DNA of 64,000 bases from Aureliella helgolandensis (GCF_007752135.1 NZ_CP036298.1:620001-684000); one strand, 5' to 3'; positions 54,176 through 61,795 are shown, numbered from the stretch's first letter. Made by a program: numbers and translations. Notes: generated by a model from the letters alone, not told the origin.

Positions 54176-54688
54176 TTACGTGTTTCGTCCGAACGTAGTT
54201 AGTACGTGTGAGTGAAGGTCCGGGGAGTTCAGCTTTTCGGACGTTGCAATGATCATGGATTCATCGCCTCCAACGTCCCACATTGTAACAAACCGATCGG
54301 TCGATCGCGGACCGAATATGCCTTCGCGTTCGAGGTCAATTAGGACTTTCAGTATCGCCTCGTAGGCCGCGCTGGGTTCGATGCAATCGTCTCCCCAAAG
54401 GCGATTGGAGATTTCGGCCACCAGCGAGTTGAAACCGTCGTCAAAGAAGATGGTCCCAAACGAGTTCCATTCGGGTGGAAAGTATGATGCGAGGCCCAAA
54501 GAATCGGTTGGGCGGTCGCGGAGTTCCGATGTCAATTGGTACGCTGGGATTATGTGTTCGAAGGTTGATGGGGCACAAACTGCATAGCCACATACGTCAT
54601 CGAATTCATGTGTAAGGTCAACGTAGTGTGACGCAATCGCATCGCGCAATTCGCTATGGAGCTTCGATAAGAGTTCTACGTTGTTCAA
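54176..54688 (-). CDS. DUF4303-like protein (cassette)
   Basis: 170 residues, soluble. The N-terminal amphipathic helix (NVELLSKLHSELRDAIASHY), YAVCAPSTFEHIIPAY, PPEWNSFGTIFFDDGFNSL and the final IIATSEKLNSPDLHSHV are in line with DUF4303, a family often found as an immunity protein in polymorphic toxin systems. No toxin partner is visible. The match is from memory of the family pattern. Confidence 0.6.
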   Translation of the reverse strand: MNNVELLSKLHSELRDAIASHYVDLTHEFDDVCGYAVCAPSTFEHIIPAYQLTSELRDRPTDSLGLASYFPPEWNSFGTIFFDDGFNSLVAEISNRLWGDDCIEPSAAYEAILKVLIDLEREGIFGPRSTDRFVTMWDVGGDESMIIATSEKLNSPDLHSHVLTTFGRNT

Positions 54689-54700
54689 TTGTTTCCTTTC

Positions 54701-54792
54701 GACGAACGTTACGGATCAGGCGGCACGCGCAGACGACGTTGCCATCACCAAACAGCCGATTCGCGTGCTCGCCTGCATCCGATGGTTCGCCG
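54701..54792 (-). repeat. attC-like site 23
   Basis: GACGAACGTTACGGATCAGG with CGGCACGCG pairs with CGCGTGCTCGCCTGCATCC and GATGGTTCGCC. Confidence 0.82.
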
Positions 54793-54895
54793 CCGAGTAG
54801 CTGAGCCAGGTCAACTACCACGCTTAACGAATCACCGTCATACCGAGCACAACGACTACCAGCTACGTGGACAAGCCTGCCTCTACCCGTGTGTT

Positions 54896-55372
54896 TCACT
54901 GACCTGAGCCATCTTCCAATTCCAATTCGGGCAACGCACGCAGTTCCTCGAATTCGCCCCGTCTTCGAAGTGCCAGTATCGAGCCAAAATCACATAGTCG
55001 AACATCCAAGCCCAATTCGGTGCCAGACCGAATGGCGCGGATTACTACTCGATCGCCAGGTTGAGTTGTTTGAATCCAGGCAAAAAATTGCTCGACGGAG
55101 TCAACGTCCATTTCGTCGATCGCAATAATCTCGTCCGCCGCCTGTATCCCCGATTGAAACGCTGGACCGTTAACCAGCACGTCTCCTACCATTAGTTCGT
55201 TTGGCGCCTCGCTGAGAGAAACGCCCAGCATTCCGTGTCGAGGAGGAGTACCTTGCACAATGGCAACGGGACCACCAACGTAACGCGGCTCCCGCGTCGC
55301 GTTGTGGTAGATTGCATAGGTAAATCCGAGAGCCAGCATTAGGAAGCCAGCGACTAGGAGGTGATGTTTCAT
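54896..55372 (-). CDS. Membrane-anchored PDZ-domain protein (cassette)
   Basis: From the ATG at 55372 the product has 158 residues. MKHHLLVAGFLMLALGFTYA is a membrane anchor. Residues about 45-140 are a PDZ domain: HGMLGVSLSEAPNELMVGDV, NGPAFQSGIQAADEIIAID and VIRAIRSGTELGLDVRL. There is no protease part, so it may bind peptide ends or act as a subunit. A short frame begins at a GTG overlapping the stop, but runs through an attC site. Confidence 0.75.
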   Translation of the reverse strand: MKHHLLVAGFLMLALGFTYAIYHNATREPRYVGGPVAIVQGTPPRHGMLGVSLSEAPNELMVGDVLVNGPAFQSGIQAADEIIAIDEMDVDSVEQFFAWIQTTQPGDRVVIRAIRSGTELGLDVRLCDFGSILALRRRGEFEELRALPELELEDGSGQ

Positions 55373-55384
55373 GAAACTACAGTC

Positions 55385-55476
55385 GGCGAACGTCCACAAT
55401 CACCCGGCGGCGACGAGAGATTGTCCATTTGAAAAAACGCCCGACTTCGCCGCTCGGGTGCAGTGGTTTGTGCGCC
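55385..55476 (-). repeat. attC-like site 24
   Basis: GGCGAACGTCCACAATCACC with CGGCGGCGACG pairs with TCGCCGCTCGGGTGCAGTGG and TTTGTGCGCC. Confidence 0.8.
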
Positions 55477-55487
55477 GCCCCTTGTGG

Positions 55488-56009
55488 TCACTCGGCAGAG
55501 TAGTGGCGTACCCACGTGGCAAGATTGCTCCACACCTGTTCGTCGCCACAGACGCAATCGTTCCAACCATCGACTTCAAACTCGTCTTCGTTGTAGTGAT
55601 TCTCGATGTATTGGCGACGTGAGTCGATGTCCTTTTCGGGGTTTTTGACCCCGAACGACGCCGCTGCGTCCCGAATTGCTTGGGCTGCCTCCAATCTGTC
55701 AATGCGTTCGTAAGCATCTGCGTAAATTGAATATGGGGGAGTGCGGGGCCAGTCGTTCTCGAAGAAGTAGACGAGCCCACCATTGTCAATCACGCCTTGT
55801 GCAGCATAGATGATAGCGACGGTGCGGTAAGGCTCATCAACCTTGGAGAGAACATCATCCGCAGCATCCATCTTCTGAAACGCGATGTCGCTCATTTTCT
55901 CGAGCAACGTGTCGTCATCCATAGATGCCATGTTGATCGTAACCTCGGGACTCCCGCATCCGGTAACCAATACGCTCAGAGTCAGCTGCAAGACAATGTG
56001 TCGGTACAT
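55488..56009 (-). CDS. DUF4375 lipoprotein (cassette)
   Basis: From the ATG at 56009 the product has 173 residues. MYRHIVLQLTLSVLVTGC is a lipoprotein signal. DEPYRTVAIIYAAQGVIDNG, GLVYFFENDWPRTPPYS and RIDRLEAAQAIRDAAASFG fit DUF4375, where an N-G-G-x-x-x-F-F-x-N core is typical. An alternative reading from 56102 crosses an attC site. Function not known; related proteins are seen near immunity genes. Confidence 0.75.
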   Translation of the reverse strand: MYRHIVLQLTLSVLVTGCGSPEVTINMASMDDDTLLEKMSDIAFQKMDAADDVLSKVDEPYRTVAIIYAAQGVIDNGGLVYFFENDWPRTPPYSIYADAYERIDRLEAAQAIRDAAASFGVKNPEKDIDSRRQYIENHYNEDEFEVDGWNDCVCGDEQVWSNLATWVRHYSAE

Positions 56010-56023
56010 ACGTTGGTCTGGTC

Positions 56024-56116
56024 GGCGAACGTCACCGATCACCCGGTCCGCGCGGAAGATCTTCCATTTCCAATTCGCCCCGACTCGCGGACGCGGGTGC
56101 ATCGGAGTGTGCTGCC
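56024..56116 (-). repeat. attC-like site 25a
   Basis: GGCGAACGTCACCGATCACC with CGGTCCGCG pairs with CGCGGACGCGGGTGCATCGG and AGTGTGCTGCC. The right core is changed to TGTGC. Confidence 0.76.
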
Positions 56117-56661
56117 TTCTTTTCGGATAGTCTTGCCATCGCGGGCTGAAGCATGAAATTCATGTAGGCGTCCCAAACACGAGGCGACACGACAACTCGC
56201 CACTCCCCGCTATGCTTCACGCAGGTTAGCACATCGCGCGACTTCTCGGAAAGATTCGGCATGCCGTTCACACGATAGACAACATGGGCGAGCGAGTCAC
56301 CCTCGGCGACCGACCCGAGAATAGTTCGCACAACCGGATTGTCTTCTTCCGTCTCTGTAGGTTCGCACATGTACTCCGCAAACGCTTGTACGGGTGACAT
56401 TGTTTCGATTTCCGCTGAGCTGGGCACCCGTTCAAAGATCATCTCGAAGAAATCGCTGTCACCGCTGCGGTGAAGCATCGGTGATGCCGCAAGTATGGAT
56501 TTCCCAATTCGCGTGGCACTTGGTTCGTGCACGATGTCAACCAGTACATTCTTGTCGGATTTTGCCAGCGCGGCGAAATAGGCGTTGGCGGCAGCTTCCG
56601 GCGATTGCGCAGCAGCGACTGTCGACATCGAAAGGCAGAGGACGAGTGGTGCGATCTTCAT
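56032..56661 (-). CDS. Secreted protein of unknown function (cassette)
   Basis: 209 residues with signal peptide MKIAPLVLCLSMSTVAAA, cleaved after AQ or so. The mature part (AANAYFAALAKSDKNVLVDI) resembles the NTF2/DUF4878-like set-up of secreted proteins that begin with an amphipathic helix and end in strands (HSGEWRVVVSPRVWDAYM). The last 20 residues (RGELEMEDLPRGPGDR) are encoded by the left part of attC-like site 25a. Confidence 0.62.
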   Translation of the reverse strand: MKIAPLVLCLSMSTVAAAQSPEAAANAYFAALAKSDKNVLVDIVHEPSATRIGKSILAASPMLHRSGDSDFFEMIFERVPSSAEIETMSPVQAFAEYMCEPTETEEDNPVVRTILGSVAEGDSLAHVVYRVNGMPNLSEKSRDVLTCVKHSGEWRVVVSPRVWDAYMNFMLQPAMARLSEKKAAHSDAPASASRGELEMEDLPRGPGDR

Positions 56662-56670
56662 ATCTCTTTG

Positions 56671-56762
56671 GCAGAACGGTGACGATCAGCGGGCGGCGGG
56701 AGTTGAGTCACCATTGCCAGAAACGTCGCCTCCGCCGCTCCGTTGCATCGTTTGGTTCGTCG
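56671..56762 (-). repeat. attC-like site 25b
   Basis: AGAACGGTGACGATCAGCGG and GCGGCGG pair with CCGCCGCTCCGTTGCATCG and TTTGGTTCGTC. Identical inside to site 31. Confidence 0.83.
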
Positions 56763-56922
56763 TCTCTGCTTGCCAAATAGGTCGGCCAGACGCTTTTGCA
56801 CGGCGGTCAGCGTCCGCAGCTATTGCCGCAATGTCGCCGCCGAATCGGTCAGATATTTCGCGTCGGATGCGATGGATTTCTTCAATTGGCGTTTCAGCCG
56901 TCGATTTCTGAATCATCTCCAA
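56686..56922 (-). CDS. Antitoxin-like partner of the PIN toxin, copy A
   Basis: 78 residues. MEMIQKSTAETPIEEIHRIR and REISDRFGGDIAAIAADADR form a short helical protein of the kind that follows PIN toxins in some modules. The last 25 residues (from NQTMQRSGGG) are encoded by the attC site. The toxin gene is upstream and overlaps its start by 29 bp, an order opposite to classical vapBC. Confidence 0.65.
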   Translation of the reverse strand: MEMIQKSTAETPIEEIHRIRREISDRFGGDIAAIAADADRRAKASGRPIWQAETTNQTMQRSGGGDVSGNGDSTPAAR

Positions 56923-57382
56923 GCAACTCCTCTGGTGTGCAAATCACCGGAATGGGAACCCCAGCGTCGGTGAGAACCTGATGGATACGGGGCAAGATTT
57001 TCGCGTTTGCAATGTGCTTGCAGTTCCAGGTCAATAAGTATTGTATTCGATGATGAGCTACCGTGGCGATGTGCAACGCGTCAACCTGCGCTTTTGGAGG
57101 CAGAATCGCCCGAGTCATGATCTCGTTTGCAATTTGCGTGATTTGGGGAGCATTTGGAAGTAATGGAATCCCAGCCAGTGCCTGCACGCGTTCTGCGGCT
57201 AATGTAGGGTTCCCGGCCGACGCCTCGTCGAGCACGTATTGCGACACAACGAGTTCGTAGTTGGTTCGCTCGGTGTCCCACCATTTGCTCGTCAATAGTT
57301 GGCGCGCCGCCATCACCACCTGAGAGCTCGGGCGTTGCCGGAGATAGCTAACGATAGATGTTTCAATGTAGACGGTGTTCAT
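56894..57382 (-). CDS. PIN-domain toxin, copy A
   Basis: 162 residues. The PIN fold shows MNTVYIETSIVSYLRQRPSS with Glu7 in place of the usual first Asp, VSQYVLDEASAGN with Asp52/Glu53, VDALHIATVAHHRIQYLLTW with Asp101, and NCKHIAN near 120-126. This matches the PIN group (VapC-like) of probable RNase toxins. Glu7 in E-T-S is common in this subgroup. It forms a cassette with its small partner gene. Confidence 0.85.
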   Translation of the reverse strand: MNTVYIETSIVSYLRQRPSSQVVMAARQLLTSKWWDTERTNYELVVSQYVLDEASAGNPTLAAERVQALAGIPLLPNAPQITQIANEIMTRAILPPKAQVDALHIATVAHHRIQYLLTWNCKHIANAKILPRIHQVLTDAGVPIPVICTPEELLGDDSEIDG

Positions 57383-57401
57383 CGCGTTAGTCTATCAGAT
57401 C

Positions 57402-57491
57402 GACGAACGTCCCGCCGTCACCGGGCGGCGCGAGTAAAACTAACCATCAGGAAACTCGCTGACGCCGCTCCGGTGCACGGACTGGTTCCCC
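57402..57491 (-). repeat. attC-like site 26a
   Basis: GACGAACGTCCCGCCGTCAC with CGGGCGGCG pairs with ACGCCGCTCCGGTGCACGG and ACTGGTTCCCC. Loop as in site 2. Confidence 0.82.
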
Positions 57492-58222
57492 GAATCGTCC
57501 TGCATGTCCCTGTCCGATCGAATCACCCAGCAATCGGTGTTGGCCGTCGATCTACGAACACCAAGATAGCGAAACGCAGTCGACCCGGGGCCGCGAAAAG
57601 GCAAAAAGTTCATGTGTGATGGGAGCGTCGGAAGGTTACCCCAGACAAGAAAGCTAGACCAATCAATTGCAAATACGACGGAACGAGGATTTGTCAGGGA
57701 TGTGTAAAATACCGGAGCAATCCGTCGCCAAACGGAGCCTTCGTCCGCAGCTTTGAATTCGCTTGCGTTCGGATGCCAAGCGATCCAGTCGCCGTCGTTC
57801 TCGTATTGTGCGAGATCAAAGGTGTTGGCCAGATCATTGGTAGCAGCGATCCGTTCTGCAATGGGCGTGAGTTCGTGAACAAATCCGTCAATTTTTCGGC
57901 GGTATCGATATGCAGCAATTGCAAACGGCCAGGGTATAAGGGTGACCGCGAGCACCACCAGTGATGTCCAGGCGAATGCAAGCGGACGTCCAAGATCGTT
58001 TGCGCTAATCAAAAGCGCGTCCGCGGCAAAACCAAGCGTCAAGACGATTGCAGCGAGCAAAGCGAAAAGACGCCAGCCACAGCGAAACATAATGTCCCAC
58101 GCTTTCATATCGATGGCAGCGCGAAAGGCTCGCCCATAAACGAGGAATGCCTCTTGCATCCACGGATCGCACGCGACCCAGATGTAGCAAAGGACGATCA
58201 TCAACGTCAGGAACGGGAGCAT
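57440..58222 (-). CDS. Membrane protein of unknown function (cassette)
   Basis: 260 residues. Three or four hydrophobic helices lie in the first 105 residues (MLPFLTLMIVLCYIWVACDP and RLFALLAAIVLTLGFAADAL and SLVVLAVTLIPWPFAIAAY). A cytoplasmic or exported domain follows, with WIAWHPNASEFK and FLVWGNLPTLPSHMNFLPF. The C-terminus (NQSVHRSGVSEFPDG) is encoded by attC sequence. No family recognised; the N-terminal layout recalls YcxB-like proteins, whose C-terminal domain has similar W-x-x-x-L-P-S segments. Confidence 0.62.
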   Translation of the reverse strand: MLPFLTLMIVLCYIWVACDPWMQEAFLVYGRAFRAAIDMKAWDIMFRCGWRLFALLAAIVLTLGFAADALLISANDLGRPLAFAWTSLVVLAVTLIPWPFAIAAYRYRRKIDGFVHELTPIAERIAATNDLANTFDLAQYENDGDWIAWHPNASEFKAADEGSVWRRIAPVFYTSLTNPRSVVFAIDWSSFLVWGNLPTLPSHMNFLPFRGPGSTAFRYLGVRRSTANTDCWVIRSDRDMQDDSGNQSVHRSGVSEFPDG

Positions 58223-58234
58223 CTTATTTCAGTC

Positions 58235-58326
58235 GGGGAACGCTGGGATTAACGCGGTTCCGTCGCATGACATTGAACCGCAAAGTTGATTGGCCAACGG
58301 AACTCGCGTTCAATCCGTGGTTACAC
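58235..58326 (-). repeat. attC-like site 26b
   Basis: GGGGAACGCTGGGATTAACG with CGGTTCCGT pairs with ACGGAACTCGCGTTCAATCC and GTGGTTACACC. Confidence 0.8.
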
Positions 58327-58341
58327 CGGATCTTGAATAGA

Positions 58342-58938
58342 TTACGGACTGCGTCGCACGTTGATTGTTTTTGGTGTTGCTCTCTTTTGATGACTCAGGC
58401 GGCCATAAACGAAGAGAATGAGAATAGCAAATGGAACATAGAATGGTAATAATCCGAATCGCAAGAACAGCGGCGGCAATAGAAGGCGATTCACTTCCAT
58501 AAGTTGAATTGTCGGCTGGTAGTTGTTCGGCACGTGGTTTACAAGTCTTCCGTCTCGAAATTGAAGGTACACTCCGCCTCCATGTGGTTCGTCAAAGCAA
58601 TACAGTTCATCCCCTGCTTCCATTTTCGCAAGTTTATCGTTCAATAGGGTGATTAATGAAGGACTTACCCTAGTAAACCCCTCTAGATTTAGAATCTTAC
58701 CGTTTTCGGACGGCCCCAAATCGACAATGCTCTGTGGAGTGATCTTACTCGATCCTGAGTAAAGAGCCGCGACACTGTCAAACGAGGTTCCTGGTTCGAG
58801 TTTGGCAAGTTTGTCGGCACCAACGAATCCGGCGTATTTGGATTCGTACCAGTGGTCATAGATCGATGCACAGCAGCAGTACAGCGCAACAATCGCAGTG
58901 AGAAGAATCATCGTTCGCATCGAGAACTGAGAGGTCAA
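58342..58938 (-). CDS. Membrane protein of unknown function (cassette)
   Basis: From a TTG at 58938 with GGAG 8 bp upstream the product has 198 residues; an ATG follows at 58920. MTSQFSMRTMILLTAIVALY has the planctomycete F-S-x-R-T start. A soluble middle part (GADKLAKLEPGTSFDSVAAL and the like) is followed by a C-terminal helix (LPFYVPFAILILFVYG) and a basic tail. It might be an inner-membrane protein with a periplasmic domain. Confidence 0.6.
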   Translation of the reverse strand: MTSQFSMRTMILLTAIVALYCCCASIYDHWYESKYAGFVGADKLAKLEPGTSFDSVAALYSGSSKITPQSIVDLGPSENGKILNLEGFTRVSPSLITLLNDKLAKMEAGDELYCFDEPHGGGVYLQFRDGRLVNHVPNNYQPTIQLMEVNRLLLPPLFLRFGLLPFYVPFAILILFVYGRLSHQKRATPKTINVRRSP

Positions 58939-58963
58939 TTTCGGATCTCCGCAAAATGCTACC

Positions 58964-59055
58964 GGTGTAACGGCGGCGGTAACCGATGCCGCCGGGTTTG
59001 ATGATGATGTACGTAACGGCACTACCGGCGGCTTCGGTTCACCGCTTGGTTCGCC
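58964..59055 (-). repeat. attC-like site 27
   Basis: GTGTAACGGCGGCGGTAACC with GATGCCGCCG pairs with CCGGCGGCTTCGGTTCACC and GCTTGGTTCGCC. Confidence 0.82.
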
Positions 59056-59540
59056 AAGTCTTCCAGTTTCCATAAGTATGACTGGAGGTAGAATTTGAGC
59101 AAAGCGAAGTATCCTTTGTTTGCAGCATGGGTTCGCCAGAATCGGCGCAATTCGGAGAGCAGGTCAGCGTATGGTGTAAAGGGATGCACAACGGTAATGG
59201 TCGCATACTGATAGTCTGCCGAGATTTCGCATCGAGCTGCTGCCTGGGATGTGCCAACCTTTAGCTGTTTTTGCTTGGCTGAGCCGGGGGAAACGTCGAA
59301 GATCATTTGTAGGTGTTTGAGAATTGGATCCCGCGCACATTCAGGCGGAGAAGGGAACTCAAAGGCTTGTTCATCAATGATCTCAGCGACGCGAAATTCC
59401 CCGTCTACTGTTCGATATTCCAAACGCTTAGCGTTGTGTTGAAGTATCATCAAGATTAGCAATTCGGTCATGGCGTATTCCACACCAAACGATTCAGAGT
59501 CGAATGTTCTACTTGGATCGAGCGTGTATGCGGATTCCAT
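59022..59540 (-). CDS. Soluble protein of unknown function (cassette)
   Basis: 172 residues. After a short polar start comes a helix (MTELLILMILQHNAKRLEYR), strands (TVDGEFRVAEIIDEQAFEF), then helices with QMIFDVSPGSAKQKQLKVG and ATITVVHPFTPYADLLSELR. The C-terminal ANQAVNRSRR is encoded by the attC site. No family recognised; the fold may be of the immunity type, as in its neighbours. Confidence 0.6.
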   Translation of the reverse strand: MESAYTLDPSRTFDSESFGVEYAMTELLILMILQHNAKRLEYRTVDGEFRVAEIIDEQAFEFPSPPECARDPILKHLQMIFDVSPGSAKQKQLKVGTSQAAARCEISADYQYATITVVHPFTPYADLLSELRRFWRTHAANKGYFALLKFYLQSYLWKLEDLANQAVNRSRR

Positions 59541-59555
59541 AGGGCTGACTTATTT

Positions 59556-59646
59556 GGCGAACGGTAGGAATCACCCGGTCGCCGAGTGAGATATTGAGGT
59601 AAAGCTTGATCAGCTCGGCGACTCGGTGTGCATTCCCTGGTTCGCC
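59556..59646 (-). repeat. attC-like site 28
   Basis: GGCGAACGGTAGGAATCACC with CGGTCGCCGA pairs with TCGGCGACTCGGTGTGCATTC and TGGTTCGCC. Confidence 0.83.
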
Positions 59647-59763
59647 ATGTGATTCTTTTCACAAGCTAAATTATTGACGAAGCACTGTACTTGTGTAATA
59701 GTACGGGCATACACCAAAACGACTCTCGGTATGTCTTCGTCATTCAAGCATTGGAGAACTCTA

Positions 59764-60951
59764 ATGAAAGCGTCCCAGATCAAATTTATCCTAGTCAGCA
59801 TATTCTATCTCCCAATAGGGACGCAATGCTGGGCACAAGATCAGAAAACAACTTCAAACGAGCCCAAGACGTTGAAAGTTGGCTCTACCGCCCCGCACAT
59901 CGACGCTGAGTTTTGTTTTCGCAAGAACGAGGTCAACTCTCTTAAGATAGAGCAATACAACCGGGACACGATCTATGTGGTCGAGTTTTGGGCCACCTGG
60001 TGTCCGCCATGTATTGCAGCGATGCCGCTTATGGAAGACATTCAAAACGAGTTTGCAGATCGAGGGGTTCAGTTGATTAGCTTGAGCAACGAATCGAGAG
60101 AGAAACTGGATGAGTTCTTGGCGAAGGAGGTACCGGGTATTTCGGGGAAGACCTATTTGGATATCGCTGAGGTCTATGCGATTGCATGTGATCCTGATCA
60201 GAGCGTTTACAAAGAGTATATGGCGGCCAGTGGAAATTTTTCGATCCCAAAGATCTTCATCATTGGCAAAGATGGCCGAGTGGAATGGATCGGCGAGCAC
60301 GGCGGACTAAGAAGTACCCTAGAGGAAATTTTGACTGGGAGATGGGATCGAGCGGGATTCGCGAGGAAATATGAAGTTAAGCAGGATGTTAGTTTAGCAA
60401 TCCGACGAATGTCGGAGTTCCGCCAAAAACACGCAGAAGATCCAGATGTGGTAATTGCGGAAATTGACAAAGAACTGGCCAAGATTGGACCCGTAGACGA
60501 ACCTCTGATTCAGATCCTCAGAGGATTTCGAATCCAAACACTAGTCAATTGCGGAAGGTTCGATGAAGCGGACCGTTCGATACGTGAAGGATTCACAAAC
60601 GCAAGTGGTAACCTTGAGGCTGTTGGTATTCTAGCGTCAATCCTACCCCAGCTACCCGAAATTGAAAAAATCGATCGCAAGTCGATTGTAGAACTTGCGG
60701 TGAGTGAATTGGAAAATGCTTCACCAACGGAAACGCTCAGCCATGCAATGCAAGAATTGAACATATCTATGGAGTCGCAATTAAAATTGCAAGAGGCACG
60801 CTTGTACGTGTGGGCCGGGCTTGTTCGCCGTGCAGAGGAAGCTGCGGAGCTCGCTCGAAGACTAGCCGTTGGAACTTCCACGGAATCGATTGCCGAAGCG
60901 TACTTTCAGGAAGTACAGAAGATCCGAGACAATCGCGAAGCTGGGCGATGA
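59764..60951 (+). CDS. Secreted thioredoxin-like protein (cassette in opposite orientation)
   Basis: From the ATG at 59764, 4 bases after GGAGAACTCT, the product has 395 residues; ATGs further upstream are less likely. After the signal peptide (to about AQ at 25), residues 36-180 form a TlpA/AhpC-like thioredoxin domain with WCPPC at 79-83. The sequence EFWATWCPPCIAAMPLMEDI and IPKIFIIGKDGRVEWIGEHG are typical. The C-terminal 200 residues are helical, TPR-like. Both WCPPC cysteines are present, so a disulfide reductase activity outside the inner membrane is likely. It is the only clear plus-strand gene in the array. Confidence 0.85.
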   Translation: MKASQIKFILVSIFYLPIGTQCWAQDQKTTSNEPKTLKVGSTAPHIDAEFCFRKNEVNSLKIEQYNRDTIYVVEFWATWCPPCIAAMPLMEDIQNEFADRGVQLISLSNESREKLDEFLAKEVPGISGKTYLDIAEVYAIACDPDQSVYKEYMAASGNFSIPKIFIIGKDGRVEWIGEHGGLRSTLEEILTGRWDRAGFARKYEVKQDVSLAIRRMSEFRQKHAEDPDVVIAEIDKELAKIGPVDEPLIQILRGFRIQTLVNCGRFDEADRSIREGFTNASGNLEAVGILASILPQLPEIEKIDRKSIVELAVSELENASPTETLSHAMQELNISMESQLKLQEARLYVWAGLVRRAEEAAELARRLAVGTSTESIAEAYFQEVQKIRDNREAGR

Positions 60952-60973
60952 ACCCGGGGTCATGTCTTAACAT

Positions 60974-61065
60974 GGCGAACGGTGACGATCAGCGGGCGGC
61001 GGGAGTTGAGTCACCATTGCCAGAAACGTCGCCTCCGCCGCTCCGTTGCATCGTTTGGTTCGTCG
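60974..61065 (-). repeat. attC-like site 31
   Basis: Same internal sequence as site 25b; only the outermost bases (TGGCGAACG instead of GCAGAACG) differ, which shows that the duplicated unit starts at the core. Confidence 0.83.
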
Positions 61066-61225
61066 TCTCTGCTTGCCAAATAGGTCGGCCAGACGCTTTT
61101 GCACGGCGGTCAGCGTCCGCAGCTATTGCCGCAATGTCGCCGCCGAATCGGTCAGATATTTCGCGTCGGATGCGATGGATTTCTTCAATTGGCGTTTCAG
61201 CCGTCGATTTCTGAATCATCTCCAA
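60989..61225 (-). CDS. Antitoxin-like partner of the PIN toxin, copy B
   Basis: Identical in sequence to the protein encoded at 56686-56922 (78 residues), including the tail encoded by the attC site. As in copy A, its start lies inside the end of the toxin gene. Confidence 0.65.
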   Translation of the reverse strand: MEMIQKSTAETPIEEIHRIRREISDRFGGDIAAIAADADRRAKASGRPIWQAETTNQTMQRSGGGDVSGNGDSTPAAR

Positions 61226-61685
61226 GCAACTCCTCTGGTGTGCAAATCACCGGAATGGGAACCCCAGCGTCGGTGAGAACCTGATGGATACGGGGCAAGA
61301 TTTTCGCGTTTGCAATGTGCTTGCAGTTCCAGGTCAATAAGTATTGTATTCGATGATGAGCTACCGTGGCGATGTGCAACGCGTCAACCTGCGCTTTTGG
61401 AGGCAGAATCGCCCGAGTCATGATCTCGTTTGCAATTTGCGTGATTTGGGGAGCATTTGGAAGTAATGGAATCCCAGCCAGTGCCTGCACGCGTTCTGCG
61501 GCTAATGTAGGATTCCCGGCCGACGCCTCGTCGAGCACGTATTGCGACACAACGAGTTCGTAGTTGGTTCGCTCGGTGTCCCACCATTTGCTCGTCAATA
61601 GTTGGCGCGCCGCCATCACCACCTGAGAGCTCGGGCGTTGCCGGAGATAGCTAACGATAGATGTTTCAATGTAGACGGTGTTCAT
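61197..61685 (-). CDS. PIN-domain toxin, copy B
   Basis: The 162-residue product is identical to that of copy A; the single base difference seen between the cassettes is silent in this frame. Two equal toxin-antitoxin modules in one array can cross-protect each other and stabilise the DNA between them against loss, which is inference from the known behaviour of such modules. Confidence 0.85.
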   Translation of the reverse strand: MNTVYIETSIVSYLRQRPSSQVVMAARQLLTSKWWDTERTNYELVVSQYVLDEASAGNPTLAAERVQALAGIPLLPNAPQITQIANEIMTRAILPPKAQVDALHIATVAHHRIQYLLTWNCKHIANAKILPRIHQVLTDAGVPIPVICTPEELLGDDSEIDG

Positions 61686-61704
61686 CGCGTTAGTCTATCA
61701 GATC

Positions 61705-61795
61705 GACGAACGGCTGGCGTTCAGCGAGCCGCCGGGTTTGAGTTATTAGCAAATCGGACTAGCTCGGCGGCTTCGTTGCAACGCTTGGTTCGTCC
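61705..61795 (-). repeat. attC-like site 32
   Basis: GACGAACGGCTGGCGTTCAG with CGAGCCGCCG pairs with CGGCGGCTTCGTTGCAACGC and TTGGTTCGTCC. One of the best-paired sites; GACGAAC and GTTCGTC are exact complements. Confidence 0.86.

Larger units (their letters stand above)
56674..57404 (-). repeat. 731-bp toxin-antitoxin cassette, copy A
   Basis: From the GAACG core at 56674 to the GAACG core at 57405. Copy B at 60977-61707 has the same length; I see one base difference (AGGGTTCC against AGGATTCC near 57210 and 61513). The sequences outside both ends are unrelated. Confidence 0.92.
60977..61707 (-). repeat. 731-bp toxin-antitoxin cassette, copy B
   Basis: From the GAACG core at 60977 to the GAACG core at 61708, equal in length to copy A and 3.6 kb away from it, with several other cassettes between. 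Confidence 0.92.

Noticed and set aside
54654-54899. Minus-strand frame of 81 codons after the PDZ gene
   Set aside because: It starts in an overlap with the PDZ stop but runs right through attC-like site 23; its sequence is not protein-like in the second half.
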